Below, in pieces: positions 6,578 through 7,922 of a DNA stretch of 7,922 bases (the stretch's first letter is position 1; each line of letters begins with the position of its first letter). The position numbers and the translations under genes were made by a program. This DNA is from Chloroflexi bacterium RBG_16_68_14 (lineage in GTDB: Bacteria > Chloroflexota > Dehalococcoidia > DSTF01 > RBG-16-68-14). The DNA lies in NCBI GenBank assembly GCA_001796995.1, contig MGOB01000024.1, positions 42,705 through 50,626 on the forward strand. The letters run 5' to 3'. The notes below the pieces were generated by a model, which had not been told where the DNA came from, did not search any database, and was given only the letters and a program-made list of their open reading frames with translations.

Positions 6578-6811
6578 GCAGGCAGCCGACTTGATAATCG
6601 AGAACACCGGAGTCGCGCGGCGAGTACTCGTGCAGGCAGTCTGCTGTGACAGCCGGCCTCGAGTGGCCGAAGAAGGCCATCGGCACGATCCACAGAGCCC
6701 AGCCGCCAGGGGATGCCGAAGGAGACCTAGAGCCGGCGTGCCGGGAGCTGGTGCTGACGAAGGAGAGGTTAAGAGAACTGGCGGAACCACTCATGATCCC
6801 GGCACGGTGCT
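6578..6811 (+). other. Intergenic gap between the protease and the large downstream gene
   Basis: This 234-nt gap is the longest in the window and probably separates two transcription units. I see no intrinsic terminator (no GC hairpin followed by T-run) and no convincing -35/-10 pair. It holds one perfect 10-bp palindrome and a doubtful small ORF, listed separately. Confidence 0.5.
6621..6630. repeat. Perfect 10-bp palindrome CGAGTACTCG
   Basis: The site is identical to its reverse complement over all ten bases and lies about 180 nt before the ATG of the downstream gene. A short dyad like this can be a repressor operator. A single occurrence and its distance from the start make chance a fair alternative. 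Confidence 0.3.
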
Positions 6812-6834
6812 ATGACCATTCACCTCTCAGCTAG
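6646..6834 (+). CDS. Doubtful small ORF, 62 residues
   Basis: A GTG-started frame ends 23 nt inside the next gene. The second half (LTKERLRELAEPLMIPARC) reads like a protein helix, while the first half is proline- and glycine-rich. No good ribosome binding site precedes the GTG. It could be a small gene coupled to the downstream one, the remnant of a decayed gene, or chance in GC-rich DNA. I do not recognise it. Confidence 0.25.
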   Translation: MTAGLEWPKKAIGTIHRAQPPGDAEGDLEPACRELVLTKERLRELAEPLMIPARCYDHSPLS

Positions 6835-7922
6835 ATTAACGTGGCACGACACCGGTTGGGACGGGCGTGTATGCGCAGACCCGATCGCCAACGTCTCATG
6901 CCTCGTGCACGACCATATCCGGGACTCTCGCGACGACCAGGCAGAGCTCCAACACGCCGGCCGCCTCCTCAGTGAAATAGACTTTCGTCCCCCGTGTTCA
7001 CGCGACCCAGGCATCTACTCGGAGACTGGCTACCGTCTTACTCACCGCGACCCCTTGGAGTGGCGAGGGTTGCCCTCGGTAGACGAAGATCTGCCGCCAT
7101 ACTGCGTCTCCACGAGCCCTTACGGGCGGATGTTCGCCGAGAACGGCGGCTGGGAATATGACCCGGGCCGACAACTCGAACGACTGACCGATTTCTTCGA
7201 CGCGCTGACGCCGGTCAAGTCTCTGGTCTTCTTCTACCTGAAGGACGGCCAGCCGTTCGTAGAGACCAATCAGCGGATCATCGCTGGTATTGGGCGGATC
7301 AAGAAGGTCGGGCCGCAGCGCTATTTTGGCGGCAGCGACGATCATGGCCGGCCCTACCCCGTATGGTCGCGAGCCATCGAGCAGGACTACCCGGCGCAAG
7401 GCCTTCGCTTGCCACTCCAAGAGTACCTGCGTTCCGGCGTCGATGCCTCTCCAATCATCTGCCTGGTTCCCGATCACCTGACGGCGTCGTTCTCCTACGT
7501 TGCCGAGCACGTTTCGGACGACGCGGCAGTCACCGTGATTGAGCGGATCATAGACGCAGTTCGCGCCGCTCGCGATGGCGGTGTCGTAAGCGGGCCCTGG
7601 GACCAGCATCTCGCTTGGTTAGAGCAGGCCCTCGGTGAGGTCTGGAGAGAGAGAGGACCGTGGCCCGGAATAGCATCTGTGCTGAGCTACCTCGGGTGTC
7701 CCAGCTCGGTCACGTTCCAGCGAGACGTCCTGGGGAAACTCGCTCCCGGGACCAATATCTGGGCGGCTACAGAAGCGTTCCTCGACGGTCGTTCGTCTGC
7801 GCCAACGCCCCATAACAAAGGGCTCAAACGAGCGGCCGAACGGTGGGCTCGAGAACCAGAGTCGCGGCGCGGCCTGATGCGTACGTTGACGCGCTTTGAC
7901 TTGACCGTGAGCCAGGTCGAGC
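6812..7922 (+). CDS. N-terminal part of a large protein, possibly a helicase/ATPase (partial)
   Basis: The first 370 residues of a gene that continues past the window. ATG 6812 is the first start after the in-frame TGA at 6794-6796, although the ribosome binding site is weak. The opening (SARLTWHDTGWDGRVCADPI) has cysteines at C22 and C31 and more downstream, followed by segments such as GIYSETGYRLTHRDPLEWRG, SLVFFYLKDGQPF and RIIAGIGRIKKVG. From memory this type of front end occurs on large bacterial RecD/UvrD-like helicase or AAA ATPase proteins. The last visible stretch (LTRFDLTVSQVE) would fit the helical region just before such a motor. No Walker A or other helicase motif lies within the window, so the enzyme class is tentative. 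No signal peptide or membrane segment is seen. It follows the Argonaute unit by 234 nt and is probably separately transcribed. It may be another island gene or a motor serving the Argonaute module. Confidence 0.6.
   Translation, partial: MTIHLSARLTWHDTGWDGRVCADPIANVSCLVHDHIRDSRDDQAELQHAGRLLSEIDFRPPCSRDPGIYSETGYRLTHRDPLEWRGLPSVDEDLPPYCVSTSPYGRMFAENGGWEYDPGRQLERLTDFFDALTPVKSLVFFYLKDGQPFVETNQRIIAGIGRIKKVGPQRYFGGSDDHGRPYPVWSRAIEQDYPAQGLRLPLQEYLRSGVDASPIICLVPDHLTASFSYVAEHVSDDAAVTVIERIIDAVRAARDGGVVSGPWDQHLAWLEQALGEVWRERGPWPGIASVLSYLGCPSSVTFQRDVLGKLAPGTNIWAATEAFLDGRSSAPTPHNKGLKRAAERWAREPESRRGLMRTLTRFDLTVSQVE

Noticed and set aside
6998..7609. 203-codon open frame on the - strand opposite the large downstream gene
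   Set aside because: The + strand frame is open for the whole 1111 nt to the window end and reads as coherent protein; the antisense frame has no motif or ribosome binding site.

Overview
The window is gene-dense DNA of roughly 60% G+C (judged by eye), with every supported gene on the + strand. It uses GTG as well as ATG starts and strong AGGAGG/GGAGG ribosome binding sites. This fits a moderately high-GC bacterium. An actinobacterium is plausible, but no rRNA, tRNA or core gene fixes the taxon. There is no CRISPR array, transposase or tRNA. The content looks like part of an accessory or defence island.

Region 1 (1-1497): the last 22 codons of an unidentified gene, then a 475-residue JAB/JAMM isopeptidase-E1 (ThiF-like) fusion. 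The fusion has a complete JAMM zinc site (E25, H90, H92, D105), a GLGGVG nucleotide loop and a four-cysteine zinc site. This is the activating and deconjugating half of a bacterial ubiquitin-like system. Any E2 or ubiquitin-like gene would lie upstream, outside the window.

Region 2 (1588-6577): a tight five-gene unit with every junction overlapping by 4 or 8 nt. In order: a 55-residue basic protein; a 298-residue Cas4/RecB-like PD-(D/E)XK nuclease with four cysteines suited to an Fe-S cluster; a 794-residue long prokaryotic Argonaute with an apparently intact DEDD slicer tetrad (D566, E595, D629, D764); a 124-residue helical protein of unknown function; and a 394-residue zincin with an M48-like motif set (HEIAH, ExxSDxxA, HPxxxxR). 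An Argonaute plus a Cas4-like nuclease fits known associations of prokaryotic Argonautes. The added soluble metalloprotease and the helical linker protein are the unusual part. My inference is a nucleic-acid-guided defence module in which Argonaute and the nuclease find or process invader DNA and the protease is an effector or maturation enzyme. No toxin-antitoxin or membrane component is visible.

Region 3 (6578-7922): a 234-nt gap with a 10-bp perfect palindrome and a doubtful small ORF, then the first 370 residues of a large protein that runs off the end. Its N-terminal region resembles, from memory only, the front of large RecD/UvrD-type helicase or ATPase proteins. No Walker motif lies inside the window, so this is tentative.
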